From Lepidostoma basale (lineage: Eukaryota > Arthropoda > Insecta > Trichoptera > Lepidostomatidae), in the NCBI GenBank assembly GCA_022606425.2, contig JAHDVF020000025.1, positions 62,001 to 126,000 on the forward strand: 64,000 nt of DNA, read 5' to 3'. Position numbers and translations under genes: made by a program. A model generated the notes under the pieces. The model was not told the origin of the DNA and made no database searches. It saw only the letters and a program-made list of their open reading frames with translations. This document shows, one piece after another, positions 10,395 through 20,822 of the stretch; within the stretch, counting starts at the first letter, position 1; each line of letters opens with the position of its first letter.

Positions 10395-10592
10395 TATTTT
10401 ACTATGAATAGAAGACTGATCTGTTAAAATTGATCATATTTGTAAACAATATTATTATATTTTAAATATGTATCTTTATAATATGTATCACTGAAGAAGG
10501 ACTGGTTGTCCAAAACATGTCTGATATGTAATTTAATATTTTTTAACGTTAGTGTTGTATATACAAAGTATATAAAAAAGAAAAAGACAGAT
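10395..10592. repeat. Foldback family N, copy 2 (right half)
   Basis: Carries TTGATCATATTTGTAAACAAT, the hammerhead-like motif at 10483-10529, and the outer arm AGTGTTGTATATACAAAGTAT. The left half is lost or unrecognisable. Confidence 0.75.
10483..10529 (+). ncRNA. Hammerhead-like motif, family N, with long stem I
   Basis: Stem I ATGTATCA (10483-10490) pairs with TGATATGT (10522-10529) over 8 bp including two G.U pairs. The core is CTGAAGA (10491-10497), an extra A, then GGAC (10499-10502) with GTCC (10508-10511). The next box is AAAAC instead of GAAAC, so G12 is mutated and this copy should be inactive. The palindrome ACATGT (10515-10520) and C17 follow. Confidence 0.5.
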
Positions 10593-11204
10593 AATGTATT
10601 TGTGTTCTTTTTGTATAAGTAATTCTAAGATATTTTACATACATTAAATACTTGTTCTGCTATGTGGACTTAAATTCAATGTGCATTAGATACTAAGTTA
10701 TATTCCGTTAATATTAATATGATCCACTGAGTATTTACGTGGAAACATGAATTATCCTTATTCGTATTTGTTTTGTAGATAACGTAAGAATCATAGAGAG
10801 GTTCAGGTTATTTGCTTGTGTTATACTGGACAGGCGTGTTTCTATAGACATATATACCTGTAGGCACCATTCTATGCTGACCAAATCAATAAAACAAACG
10901 TTCTATGACTGTATAATAAATCGTATATTATATTGTTGATAGTGGAGACGTTGATACTCTGAAATTTTATTATATTTTAATCAAATTATTTACACTGTTT
11001 AATCCACTATCAGATGCAAATTTATACAATACCTGTATATCATATACTCGTATATTTACACCAAATGATGGTAGAGGTTACTTCGAAACATGTGAGTAAT
11101 ATTTTTATTTTGTAAAAATATTAAATATATGAGAGTGGATTAAACAGTGTATTAACAATAACATTAATAGGGTATTAAATATAATGATTCAATTCTAAAC
11201 TGTT
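10593..11204. other. AT-rich DNA, no feature recognised
   Basis: Contains a weak inverted pair around 10960-11150 (TTAATCCACTATC against GAGAGTGGATTAAAC, both near AATATAAA-type sequence), possibly another eroded foldback. No coding signal. Confidence 0.35.
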
Positions 11205-11895
11205 AATGAATAAACATTGTTTTTTGTATCAGGTGTTACAATAATAATATTATATTATATATTAAATGTCAAATTTTCGTGATTTTTCGAATTTTTATGT
11301 GTATTTGTTCCTATGTCAATTTGAATAATTTCTTTGATACAATTTTTAAGTTCTTGCTGAAATTGAGTTAGGTAGCTAAATATAAATAAATAAATACTAC
11401 CTTTAACTTTTGTCACCTTTTCTATTAATATAATCTATGTAGGTACTTCTTGTTATTGTTTATCGTTTTTAATTTATTATGTTTCAACGATTTTGACTCT
11501 ATACTATGTGTAATTGTTCCTTCTAATTACTGTTTTATTATTATTTTCCACCTTTAATATTTTCTCCTATGAATAGTAACTAACCGTTCTTTTAATTAAA
11601 ATATTTAGATACCTAACTCATTTTCAGCAAGAACTTCAAAATTATATCAAAGAAATTATTCAAATTGACATAGGAACAAATACACATAGAGATTCGAAAA
11701 ATCACGAAAATTTGACGTTTGATATATTATTGTAACACCTGATGATGTCAATATAGGTTGATGAAACAGCTGTCACGTAAAATAAAGTACAATTGTGATA
11801 CAAAAAAACAAAGTTTATTCATTTATAATTTAAAATGTTTAAGTAACGCAGTGTTTCGGCCAAAACAATGGACTATTTGATTAAGTTCTGTTACA
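11205..11895. repeat. Foldback family O, copy 1, long inverted arms
   Basis: Arms of about 180 bp (11268-11393 against 11608-11735) share GTCAAATTTTCGTGATTTTT and its complement. The right arm continues through ACACCTGATGATGTCAATATAGG and ACAGCTGTCACGT to TTCGGCCAAAACAATGGACT. The left end TTGTTTTTTGTATCAGGTG is a shortened mirror of it. Confidence 0.8.
11735..11778 (+). ncRNA. Hammerhead-like motif, family O
   Basis: Core CTGATGA (11739-11745), one extra T, stem II GTCAAT (11747-11752) with GTTGAT (11757-11762) including G.U pairs, GAAAC (11763-11767), palindromic stem III ACAGCTGT (11766-11773), then C at 11774. Stem I is poorly conserved in this copy (ACAC against ACGT). Confidence 0.5.
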
Positions 11896-11939
11896 AATAT
11901 AAATTATAGCAATTGCCTAAATTGTTGTTATTCTTTTTC

Positions 11940-12290
11940 TTTATTTAGGACTTTGTCCTGTTATTTCTCAAAGTCTGTTTCTGGAATGTAGATATCCAGC
12001 TGTCTTGCCATCTTTTGGGTTGCCTTTTTGGAGGTAGGTACGATAGATAACCTATTGATACTTTATTTGCCGCTTTACTTATCACTCTTTCAGAGTAGGC
12101 TCCATCCACGTGATCTTTCCAAAAACATCTTCTCAGTCGAACCTATCGCACAACTTCTTTGACATCGCAGATCTTCCTAATTTGGAAATTTCTCAATCTG
12201 TCTCGGAGTGCCGTTCCCAAAATGGATTAAATAGTTCTCATTTCTGTGGTTCTTAGGATACTTTTGATCTGAAAGAATCAGCCTCTTTCT
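11940..12290 (-). pseudogene. LINE-F-like relic
   Basis: The minus strand reads ILGTALRDRLRNFQIRKICD, VKEVVR, RLRRCFWKDHVD and PKRQPKRWQDSW. This is the order of LINE-F (TLRDRVRNTRIREICEV, then DW.GHV.RM, then GRPPKRWKD). Diverged, with stops; no tail recognised. Confidence 0.65.
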
Positions 12291-12414
12291 CAATTTCAAA
12301 TATCATTATAATCATAAGTCGAACACAGGTTTAGTGGATTGGTATTTTTCTCACCTAAAAGTCTAAAACTTAACCTTAAAATAATCTAGGGATTAATTTT
12401 AATTTGCATGAAAT

Positions 12415-12545
12415 TTAAGGCGTTAACACTGTGGAATTCTATTGTAAATTGAAATTCGAAACACAATCTTCATAAAAGTATATTGAAAATATTGAAACAC
12501 GATAGTGTTTCGGAGGTTACCTCTATCTTCAGGTCAGTTTATAAC
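12415..12545. repeat. Foldback family Q, copy 1, with degraded hammerhead-like motif
   Basis: Starts with GGCGTTAACACTGTGGAATTC, the Q/P outer block. On the minus strand 12499-12533 reads CTGAAGA, T, then GAGG/CCTC stem II and GAAAC. The stem III palindrome is disrupted (ACACTAT instead of ACATGT). Confidence 0.6.
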
Positions 12546-12589
12546 AAAAACTATAAAAAAAATTTTTAGTTTGCAAAAAGTCTTCGTAA

Positions 12590-12811
12590 CTCAATTACTG
12601 TGTACAATTAACTTGAGCTGTTCTATTATTATATATTGATTCTCATGACCTATCAAGGTACGAGTAGCTTATCTATCACCATTTTATTGTCACGTGAGTT
12701 CTACACCTGACCAAAGACGGTGTGACAATCACAATGTCATCGCCGGGAATCGAATCCGAGACTTTCGGTATGGATGTTAGGGCTCTTATCACTCTGCCAC
12801 AAAGGTTGTTA
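12590..12811 (-). repeat. SINE-T copy 3, full length
   Basis: Minus-strand copy: the complement of the tRNA-like head lies at 12735-12811, body with CGATAG and the GACAATAAAATGG block, and the tail with TACAATT..CAGTAATTG at 12590-12615. Point mutations are spread along it. Confidence 0.88.
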
Positions 12812-12917
12812 ATTTACTGAAATCTGGAAGGAAATTCATTTAAAATAATAATTAATTAAAACGATGTTTTGTGATCGACAGCAATATTTTAACTTTGGAG
12901 TGTATCTTGAATTCTTA

Positions 12918-13005
12918 AAGACGAACTATCTCTCATGCGTTACTTGTATAATATTTTATATTTTAGCTGTTCTCAATAGATGAACTGTAATTGTGGTTTA
13001 TAATA
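12918..13005 (+). pseudogene. LINE-B copy 3, 3' UTR remnant
   Basis: ACTATCTCTCATGCGTTACT and GTTCTCAATAGATGAACTG match the LINE-B 3' region (compare 29883-29970). No TTTGA tail remains. Confidence 0.6.
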
Positions 13006-13603
13006 TATACAGACGAAAGTGGAAGTAAGTTATAAAAAAACATTGTTTTATTTAATTATTTACTGACTCTTAAGTGTTATTATAATTAAAATAATTCTTC
13101 ACGGTTCTTTTTCAATTACTATTAAAGTTCTAAGAAAGTACTATGAATTTTCATTTTCATTCTGCTATTGTTTCATCTAGCCCTTGTTGCTTTATTTTTG
13201 CGGTATCTTTCTCGAAAGCAGAAGACGATTCAGATGTTTCTACTTTTATCTTAATTTCTATTGTTGGTTTTTTCCCGCTTTACAATTTAAATTTCCCCTT
13301 TTGGAATAATGGTGCACTGGTGCATCTAACTAGCTGAGATTAGTGTTCGCCCCTAAAATAAAATAAATTTATTCGTCGGGGAAATTTCCGTTAAAGAAAA
13401 AATCATGCTCCTCCCCCTTAATTTCGTCCTATAAGGATTGAGGTGGCTTTATCTTATGTCAAAACATTATTCTAGAAAATTAAAAAATACAATTATATTT
13501 TATGAATCTTTCATTAGGATGTATCCGAGCTTAAGTGGAATTTTGTTGAAAATAATAATTTAATAATTAAATTAAAAAATTAAAAAAAAAAACACAATTT
13601 TAG
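13006..13603. other. No recognised feature
   Basis: AT-rich DNA. A 64-codon frame at 13143-13337 has no recognisable motif and is probably chance. Confidence 0.35.
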
Positions 13604-13647
13604 TGACGAATTTTTTACGAATTAAACAAAGTTTTTCCACTTTTGAG

Positions 13648-13692
13648 TTATTTTTATCGAAAAATTTCGAAAGTTTACACCTTCATCATCAG
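13648..13692 (-). ncRNA. Hammerhead-like motif, family P left arm
   Basis: On the minus strand CTGATGA (C3 at 13692) is intact, followed by one extra T, GAAGG, the loop TGTAAA, CTTTC and GAAAT. The last box and stem III are mutated, so activity is unlikely. Confidence 0.45.
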
Positions 13693-13714
13693 AAGAATGA
13701 TATAGTTTATATCG

Positions 13715-13758
13715 TTTTCCCGATGACAAAGGTGTAATCCTTCGAAACATGTCGAGAA
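13715..13758 (+). ncRNA. Hammerhead-like motif, family P right arm
   Basis: Stem I TTTTC (13715-13719) with GAGAA (13754-13758). Core CCGATGA (13720-13726; U4 is C), one extra base, AAAGG with CCTT, GAAAC (13744-13748), palindrome ACATGT (13747-13752), C at 13753. The U4 change is the main defect. Confidence 0.5.
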
Positions 13759-13795
13759 AAATAAACTCAAAAGTGGAAAAACAGTATTGTAATTA

Positions 13796-14034
13796 ATTTA
13801 TTGAAAGCTGAGGCATTAACACTGTGGAATTCCATAGTAATACACTTAGGAAATTGAAAATAACTTTGTTTATAACACGACATGTTTCGGAGGATACATC
13901 CATTTTCAGGTGTATATATATCATATTATTATATATTAACACCTGAAAATTGAGGTTTCCTCCAAAAACGTCGTGTTTTTTTAAAATATTTTGTGGATTA
14001 TAAACGAAGTTTTTTTTCAATTTCCTAAATCTTT
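13796..14034. repeat. Foldback family Q, copy 2, carrying LINE-D at its right edge
   Basis: Left arm GGCATTAACACTGTGGAATT and AGGAAATTGAAAATAAC; the right arm mirrors it (AAACGAAG, TTTTTTTTCAATTTCCTAAA). The minus strand at 13875-13913 has ACAC/GTGT as stem I, CTGAAAA, an extra T, GGA..TCC, GAAAC, ACATGT and C. LINE-D copy 3 is inserted at 14035 with a 9-bp duplication. Confidence 0.78.
13875..13913 (-). ncRNA. Hammerhead-like motif, family Q
   Basis: Stem I ACAC with GTGT, core CTGAAAA (G8 mutated to A), one extra T, stem II GGA with TCC around a 7-nt loop, GAAAC, palindromic stem III ACATGT and C17. The G8 change argues against activity of this copy. Confidence 0.45.
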
Positions 14035-14207
14035 AGAGAGACGCCGAGGGCCCAGTAGGAGGCAAACGTTCTGGCTGCGAAATCTGAGGGAGTAGACCGG
14101 CATCTGAAGTGTGGAGGAACTGTTCCGAGCGGCGCAGGACAAGGACAAGTACACCGAGGTGATCGCTAACGTTGGGGGGACCCGACGGAGCGCTTGAAGA
14201 AGAAAAA
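14035..14207 (+). pseudogene. LINE-D copy 3, inserted in family Q
   Basis: Encodes RRRGPSRRQTFWLRNLRE, then EELFRAAQDKDKYTEVIANV and GGTRRSA-GRRK with a GAA tail. Flanking 9-bp direct repeats TAAATCTTT at 14026-14034 and 14208-14216 mark the insertion. Confidence 0.85.
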
Positions 14208-14394
14208 TAAATCTTTTAATTCATAAAAAAATGTAATTTTGGAAGTATACAATTATCTACAACTTTATTGGTTAATTAAAGATGCTTCATAAAAATATTA
14301 ATTATTTTCCAAACCGGAAAATCCTATTTAGAAACGAGACGTAAATTGTGTGTTGTATATATTATATACGAATCAATAAAATCTTGTATATCAC

Positions 14395-14520
14395 TTTATT
14401 GAAGGTTAAGGCGTGAACAATGTGGAATTTCTTTGTAAAAACAATGGAGTTGAATTAAAGCTGTTTGTATTCTTTGATAATTAGAATACAAACAGCTTTA
14501 ATTTTGTTTGATTTAGGTTA
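14395..14520. repeat. Family Q-like fragment with a perfect 20-bp hairpin
   Basis: TTGAAGGTTAAGGCGTGAAC, TGTGGAATTTC is the Q outer block. 14454-14473 and 14483-14502 are perfect complements (20 bp, 9-nt loop), built from AGCTGTTTGTATTC. Confidence 0.75.
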
Positions 14521-15243
14521 TAATTTTAAAACATCATCTTATTAGTTTTACATATTGCTAACCGGTTTTGTTAAAACCGTATCTTTATAAGGGTGGATAC
14601 TGTTTTATCGATCCCAGCTCGTTACATTTTAAAATAACGGTGTACCAAAATTATAAAAATAAATTCGTTTAAATTAAGAATATTGTTTTTTTCACTACTC
14701 GAAGGTTGGAAAACATGTTAATTTTTTTTTCTAATATAACTTAGAAATATTTTGAATACACAGTTAGTTGCAAAATGTTTGCCGCTTTCTTTTTGAAATT
14801 ATTTCGTGAGCGGAATGACGAAATGTCCAAATGCTGTGTACTGGTGTATATATTTCCATACATACGTCAGCATGCATGGCTGTGTTAACATTGCGAACCG
14901 GACATGGACACATTTAAGACCACTCAGTAAAGGATGCTCCTCTTCGTATCTATCAGGGGTCGTCAACTATTGAAATAACATATAATAAAAAAATATTGTT
15001 ATATAAACATCGAGTAAAATATTTTTTTTTATCATCGATATAATATTTTTATTTCATTTAGGGATAAAAAATTTGTAGATTTTATTGTTTATTTTTACAA
15101 AATATATTTGTGAAAATGTCATTTATTTTGATTATAAATTAGATTTACAATACAATATATGTTATTGATCAGAAGCAGCAATTTTGCTTTTTATATATAC
15201 GAAAATATTTTGTATTTTCGAGAAATAAATAAAAATTTATGAA
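14521..15243. other. AT-rich low-copy DNA
   Basis: No gene. The part at 14760-14960 is less AT-rich and unmatched elsewhere in the window. Confidence 0.4.
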
Positions 15244-15630
15244 TACAATTAATACGAATATAAACGTCTTTTTTCAAGAAGTTTTATATGTTTTATAGGA
15301 ATGTCATGTTTCGCATTAAAAATATTATCAAATGTTGATAATGGCACACATTTGATAATGTCTTAGAAAGAAACATGTACCTATAATAAAACGTTGTAAA
15401 ATTAATAGAATTGACGACCCTCGAAGCAGAGTTGTTAGAGCTCTGACTATCATACCGAATGACCTAGGTTCGATGATTGTCAAACTGTCTGTGGTCTGGT
15501 GTAGAATTCACGTTACAATAAAACTGCGATAGATTAGCTACCTGTCGCATGTCATGAGAATCAACATAATTCCTATAAAAAAATTGTATATTCATAGTTT
15601 ACATCATTGTTAAAAAAACAATAAACAAGT
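15244..15630. repeat. Foldback family M copy 3, split by SINE-T copy 2
   Basis: The left and right inner arms lie at 15244-15404 (GGAATGTCATGTTTCGC; TTTGATAATGTCTTAGAAAG). The final M right-end block TTTACATCATTGTT lies beyond the SINE at 15600-15630. The SINE therefore inserted into a pre-existing M copy. Confidence 0.7.
15413..15578 (+). repeat. SINE-T copy 2, B box deleted
   Basis: The head GACCCTCGAAGCAGAGTTG and TTAGAGCTCTGA is recognisable, but the part after GGTTCGAT that normally reads TCCCGGCGATGGCAG is missing. The body GTCTGTGGTCTGGTGTAG, GCGATAGATTAGC and GTCATGAGAATCAAC follows. Confidence 0.85.
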
Positions 15631-15833
15631 TATAAATTTAAATAAAAGGTACAACATCTCAAAAACAACTTTTTGAAAATGGAACATTCTTTTTATGTGA
15701 ACGGATTTTGAAATGTAAAGAAAATAATGTATTTTTAAACTCCTTAACTACATCTAAACAATTGCTATAAAAAAAGTTATTTGTTATAAAAAATATAAAA
15801 AATGGAAATTATTGTTCGTTTGAGTAGTTGCAA
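15631..15833. other. No recognised feature
   Basis: AT-rich sequence with short A runs. Confidence 0.35.
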
Positions 15834-16035
15834 TGCTGGAAGGACCATATAGCCAGGATGGATAATGACAGACTCGCAAATACAGGCGGTTACGAAATCC
15901 TCTCCGGACGCCACCCACCTGGAAAACTGCCTAAGAGATGAAAGGACAGCTGGTCCTCATCATCCCAGGAGACATAATTTTCTGTACCACAGATCGTTAG
16001 ATCTATTAGAAGAAGAAGAAGGGGAGAAGAAGAAG
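15834..16035 (+). pseudogene. LINE-J copy 1
   Basis: Reads WKDHIARMDNDRL then EILSGRHPPGKLPK, RWKDSWSSSSQET after a frameshift, then FCTTDR and a GAA tail. The W.DH.ARM and K.W.DSW blocks are the C-terminal signature of non-LTR ORFs. About 200 bp. Confidence 0.75.
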
Positions 16036-16568
16036 ATAATTAATTTACAAATTGAAGCACAAAATCATAAATGTTTTTTTAACGATTATATAAAACAAAT
16101 TTAAAATTATAATTGGAACTTTGATACGAGTTTAAAATGATGTTAAACTAGTTAAAAGTTTTAAGGTTAATGAAGTGATTGTTCCGCTCCCCTGAAGCAC
16201 ATGTGAATACAGTACGTATTGAGAGGCCACCCTTATACACCGGTAAGGGATGAGCCGTCGGGAAATTGCAGGGTCGTGATCTTTGTCTCTTCCCAGACAA
16301 CATATTTTATTCAGTTCGTTGGCGAGCATTTAATACCCTCTCACAGAGCGCGTTCCGTGCCATACAAGGCTCGTGTTTAGTCATCTGATACAAATAACTA
16401 ACTGTTTGGTGATATCTTTTTGTATATAGTGTGTATTAAATCGTATTAAAAAAGTATAATACAATATACATATTTATTGCCTCTTGAACTTTTATGGATG
16501 AAATTGTAGTGAATGCAGTGCAAATGAAAGTGTTATAAAGTAAATAATGAAAGGATAATTGAGATGTT
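16036..16568. other. Low-copy DNA, no gene recognised
   Basis: 16150-16400 is GC-richer and unique within the window. The 65-codon minus-strand frame there has no recognised motif. Confidence 0.35.
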
Positions 16569-16975
16569 TTTCTTCTTATTCTTAGTGTAGGCCTAGTTGC
16601 CTGTTTCTTAAGAGGAATTGCGCTCCTGCGTAGTCGACTCCCAGCTGTGGATCCATCTCTTTGGTGGTCTGCCCAGGTGTCGTCTATCTTGGGGATGGCC
16701 GTGTAACACATTGAAGGGGAGTCTGGATGGATCCATTCTCCTCACGTGTGCATAACAGTATCTTCTCCTTTGCCTTCTCTACCTAACGACATCCTCGACA
16801 TCGCATATCTCCCTTATCCGTGTATCTCTTATCCTCTCTTGCAGTGTCTTGCTACATATATTTCTGAGCGTCTTCGTCTCTGACACTCTGAGCGCGTTTT
16901 TTGTGATTGTGGTGTCCGCCCTGCACTCGATTCCATATCGCTCGAGATATGGGATCCCACTCGAGATGTTTTTGA
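16569..16975 (-). pseudogene. LINE-F copy 2
   Basis: From the GAA tail (CTTCTTATTCTTAGTGTAGG on plus) the minus strand reads leftwards from RNTRIREICEV-type sequence through HTC-RMDPSRLPFNVLHG and WADHQRDGSTAG. It matches 20823-21240 over the full length. Frames are broken. LINE-A copy 5 follows immediately. Confidence 0.82.
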
Positions 16976-17224
16976 TACATGGAAATAATTAACGAGGAAA
17001 TAATATTTGAGATAAAATATGTAAGAAACGTAAACGTAACTAGAAATAGAGGAAGACCGAGAAAAACATGGAATTATCAAATAAAAACATCAAATGTTGG
17101 CACACATAAGGAGTCGGAGAAATCGACGTGCATGCATGACACAATGAATGAATGTTGTGGCAGTGTGGCGGTCCGTTCTTCATTCCTACCCCTTCGGGAA
17201 GACGGCACGATGGTTAGTAAGTTA
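16976..17224 (+). pseudogene. LINE-A copy 5
   Basis: Contains VRNVNVTRNRGRPRKTWNYQ, then RSRRNRRACMTQ-like sequence and the end CTACCCCTTCGGGAAGACGG with TTAGTAAGTT. A deletion removes part of the EAREICQ region. Confidence 0.85.
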
Positions 17225-17934
17225 AAATATTTTAGCTAGGCAAAACAATTCATTACTATTAAATAAACTGTAAAAAGCTGTCATTTTCCACATTTTTTTA
17301 TTATTATGCTTCACTTTATAGCAACAATTAATAATTAAGAACATAGTTTGAATTTTGGGAGGCAATATTATTTACTAAAAATAATAATGTTTTTACATTT
17401 CATATGTTATGTATTGCAATTAAGCGTTAAAAGCTTATTCCATAAACGATTGGTAGAATTTTATATGATAAAAAAATCTATTTATTTCTATCTTCAGCAA
17501 CGAGTAAAGTCGACGAAGATTTCGAAATGATACTTTAGGGTGTTGTCTCTCTCTCTCGAAAGGTGCTTTTATTTCCCAATCTGAAGCATCCATATCGTAA
17601 ACGTAAACGTCAGTTTTACGGCCGTCTTGTCGTTCTCCAATGGAGCTGCGGAGAGGAAACAAAAGAACTACGAGCTGTCAGTGTCAGTTATGTGACGGAT
17701 GGCGGCAACTTGTAAATACCATACTTCGCTTTAGTACACTTCGGCGATGATTCTGTCAACTTGATCTTTTTACTTAGTGTCCACGTTACAGTTCTCTGAA
17801 GATTCATTCACTGTCGGTCTGCAGTATATATAACGGACGGTTGTAAAAGTATTTCATTCATACATGGTTTGGAACTGTTAACACCGTTAAATAATAGTTT
17901 TACGTTGCCGTTTTTTAACTTATTCAAATGTAAT
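17225..17934. other. Low-copy DNA with a coding-like minus-strand frame and a TATA-like box
   Basis: 17435-17662 (minus) holds a 75-codon frame with VYVYDMDASDWEIKAPFERE, of natural-looking composition but no recognised family. A TATATATAA box lies at 17825-17833. The GC-richer segment 17560-17850 is not repeated in the window. These two observations may be unrelated. Confidence 0.3.
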
Positions 17935-17935
17935 G

Positions 17936-18230
17936 ATATGCATGTCTTATTCTCTTTGCCCTGTCATACCTCCATGGTGCGTAGGGCCTCAAGGAACCTT
18001 CTCCACCCGACTCTATCGCATGCCTGATGCCTAACATCATCCCAAGTGGGGCCTGCTGATTTAACCTCGTCCTTCAGGGCTCTTCTCCAGGTGGCTCTAG
18101 ATCTGCCTCGCTTCTTCTTTCTACCCATAGGGGACCAGTCTAATGCAGGCTGGGTTCCATCTCAGAGTGTGACCGATCCACAGCCATTTGCGTCTAGCGA
18201 CTTGTTCTCTAAATGGCTTTTCGCCTGATT
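17936..18230 (-). pseudogene. LINE-K relic, ORF C-terminus
   Basis: The minus strand reads WLWIGHTL-like sequence (frame-shifted), ALDWSPMGRKKKRGRSRATW then RRALKDEVKSAGPTWDDV and DRVGWRRFLEALRTMEV. This G-R-KRGR.R.TWRR block with ..A.DR..WR..V is the typical final domain of RTE-like LINE ORFs. It is the only copy in the window. Confidence 0.75.
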
Positions 18231-18299
18231 AATCAATAATAAAAATTATATTTTAAAAACACTCCTGCAAAACAAGTATTTTTCGAATCACTGAGTATA

Positions 18300-18589
18300 T
18301 GAGCAGCCAAATGCGTACGCTCCGCTTCACGTCTCGGAACACACTGACCGTTCGGCGCATTTGACCCGGCAACCAATCAGATTCACTTCACGAGAACGGC
18401 AACCAATCAGATTCACTTCCAGAGAACGGCATTTGACACTGTTTGGTGCCAATAGATATTGAATATTGAGCGAAGACACCTATTTATAAGCACCTTGAGG
18501 TTTCCAATAACGTCCGCGGTAGATTTCCACGTCCCACATCTGAATCGCAATACAATTTTATCTCTACTGCTAATGATATGTATGTACCG
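18300..18589 (+). promoter_or_regulatory. Promoter-like segment: CCAAT tandem repeat and TATA-like box
   Basis: A 30-bp unit (GGCAACCAATCAGATTCACTT...) is tandemly duplicated at 18368-18397 and 18398-18427, each with a CCAAT box. A third CCAAT is near 18449 and TATTTATAAG lies at 18481-18490. This could be the promoter part of an LTR or gene. No downstream transcript unit is visible. Confidence 0.3.
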
Positions 18590-18705
18590 ATAGGAAATTT
18601 TTGTTTGTTTGGAACGACCTGGATGCGGAAGAGACAAGACAGGGACAAGTAGAGAAAAATGAAAGAGGCCTATATCCAGCAGTGGAAGGGAAGAAGGCTA
18701 AAAAA
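18590..18705 (+). pseudogene. LINE-G copy 1, 3' end
   Basis: Reads ERPGCGRDKTGTSRE-like sequence then EAYIQQWKGRRLKN, the expected EAYVQQW end of RTE-like LINEs. It is related to the longer copy at 39357-39949 (EEAFVQEW..G.RLRK). Confidence 0.6.
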
Positions 18706-18714
18706 TAAGATTTT

Positions 18715-18958
18715 TCTTCTTATTATTCTTAGTTTAGGTCGTAATACCTATTTATGATGATGATGATGATGAATATGATTTGTATAGCGCCATGATGATG
18801 TCCAGCCATTTCTTCATCTATTCGGGGGCCTTGCTGGTAGTCTTTTGCTACTGGAGTGGTCTTCTTTAACAATTTTTGCAATTCGTGTATTCTCCATGCG
18901 GTCAACATGTTTCTCCAAAAGCGCCTTCTGCTTCTTTCCCATATTACTATAATACATA
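18715..18958 (-). pseudogene. LINE-F-like relic
   Basis: The minus strand reads FWRNMLTAWRIHELQ in one frame and EKHVDRMENTRIAKIVKE in another, followed by LPARPPN. HVDRMENTR is the W.GHV.RM..TR block. A (ATG)n run near 18754-18772 sits at the 3' side. Confidence 0.6.
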
Positions 18959-20476
18959 TTTAACACCACAGACTTTCATCATTTCCGATCTGAAAAAGAT
19001 TTTTTTTTAAATATTTTGTTCTCAGGTTACTTATATAATTGAAAAGCACGGAATGATTTACTTCCTAGCACTTTTATAAAAGCACTAATAAGCGAAAAAG
19101 TTAAAGAAAGAAATTATATTAAAACTTCCACCGCAGTTTTAACTCGGAATTCTGGAAATGAACGTTACAATTATTTTCACCCTGGAATATGGTTTTCTCT
19201 TTATAAACCGAGATCTTATAAAAATATTCTCAGATATGAGAAATGTTTTTGTAAATAATTATTCCAAGTGGCCAATTATTTATCTTTGATTTCTTTACTT
19301 TTGTAACGCGTTGTTTACCATTTGTAATAAATTAATTGAATAAGTGGAAGAACAAGCATTGTACGAGTATTAAATTGAATAAAAAAATAATCAGTTAACA
19401 ACAGCTCAATTTGAAATTCTCTTTATATACATACGTGTATTTAACACAAAACCTTAAAACATCCCATTATGTTTAACAAAATATTTCATTGTCACAAAAA
19501 TTATCTTTAACAAACGATTTAATTTTCGTGTTAATTTTTCAATTATATCTACCGCATACAATATAACACTATTTTTATAACAATATAAGATTGTCGTTTT
19601 TAAGATATTTAATTTTTAAGATTATTAAAATTTTCATCAAAACGAATGAAAAAAATACTTTGCTATAAATACTCAGTTTTGTTTCAGTAGTTTGGATCGA
19701 TTTTGGCAGCTCTTTCGGTAGCTTGCCGCCGAAACTGGTTAAAATTAAAATAACATACGTTAACCAATTATTTTTTATCAAATACCCTTTTTTCCATATT
19801 TAAGAATTAATTTTACTAAGAAATTTTAATTATTAACTTATATAGTTTTAAAAATTATTTAAACGTACTTTTACTTGTTTTGCACCTCTTTATGTCAAAC
19901 TGTTCGGTTTTGTTCCCAGAGAAATTTTGTTAGGGTTACGAAACCAACTATTTATACGTTTATACATTATTATTATTATTATAACAAACATTTATTAGTT
20001 TATTATGTCTATTTAACCGTCGCGTTGCCATGTGGTCAATTGAGTTTCCACTGCCAATTTAAAGTTGATTTTCTTAAAACCTATGGACCCTAATATTATA
20101 AAAAAAATTGTAATCCTCCATTGAAGTGTTCTCAATATTTCGTAATAAAAAAAAGCAAAAAATTACTTCCTTTATCCCAAAAAAAAAATTTTCTAAGACT
20201 GCCCTCACCTTCATTCGTGTTAAGGTAGAATTTGTTTTGCTAATATTTACAACTTTATCAAAAGTGACAAATACTTACTCGCTGTTTTGAACGTATTATA
20301 AATTATATCTTTGGCCTTTTCAATAGGTACGTAATAATACCGACTGTGGATGAAAACGCAGCACGCAACTTAATAATATCAGAACTGTGAAAATATTAAC
20401 ACTTTACCAAAAGGGACAAATATTAATACGTACTCGTTGTCTTGAACGTACTATACATTTTGCCTAGGTGCCTTTA
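18959..20476. other. AT-rich DNA, no gene recognised
   Basis: About 1.5 kb with short ORFs (19575-19781 minus, 19875-20093 plus) that show no motif. A (TTA)n run occurs near 19968. No repeat family of this window is recognised here. Confidence 0.4.
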
Positions 20477-20822
20477 TCATACGTAAAATCTCGTAAAGTC
20501 TCGCCCCGCCGGCCGCGACGCGGAGACAAGTTTATACTTGGTGTCCAGTTGCTCGTATGCTGTGACGCATTCCATATCAGAAATCGCACGGTTCCAGAAA
20601 AAAATTAATAATGATATGTTTTTCAAATAATCCATGTATGTTATAGATATCGATCTATTCCTAATGAAATTCCCTACAAGATGACACAAATTAAATTTTG
20701 ATTCATTGAGTCATATGCATGATATTTAGATAAAGTTAGCGGTAAACTGAATTGACCACATGGGAGCGAGCGTTTTGTTTTGAACACGGTACGTTAAGGG
20801 ATAATAACACCATCTATATCTC
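20477..20822. other. Low-copy DNA with a CpG-rich patch
   Basis: 20490-20525 is strikingly GC-rich (CTCGCCCCGCCGGCCGCGAC). The overlapping 70-codon minus frame has no recognised motif. Confidence 0.35.

Larger units (their letters stand above)
13604..13795. repeat. Foldback family P, copy 1
   Basis: Inverted arms TTTTTCCACTTTTGAGTTAT and AATAAACTCAAAAGTGGAAA enclose two opposed hammerhead-like motifs. The central spacer is short. It abuts family Q directly on the right. Confidence 0.82.

Noticed and set aside
14454..14502. Intrinsic terminator or microRNA precursor
   Set aside because: The 20-bp hairpin lies in a family Q foldback; such hairpins are expected from inverted arms. A microRNA would need expression evidence.
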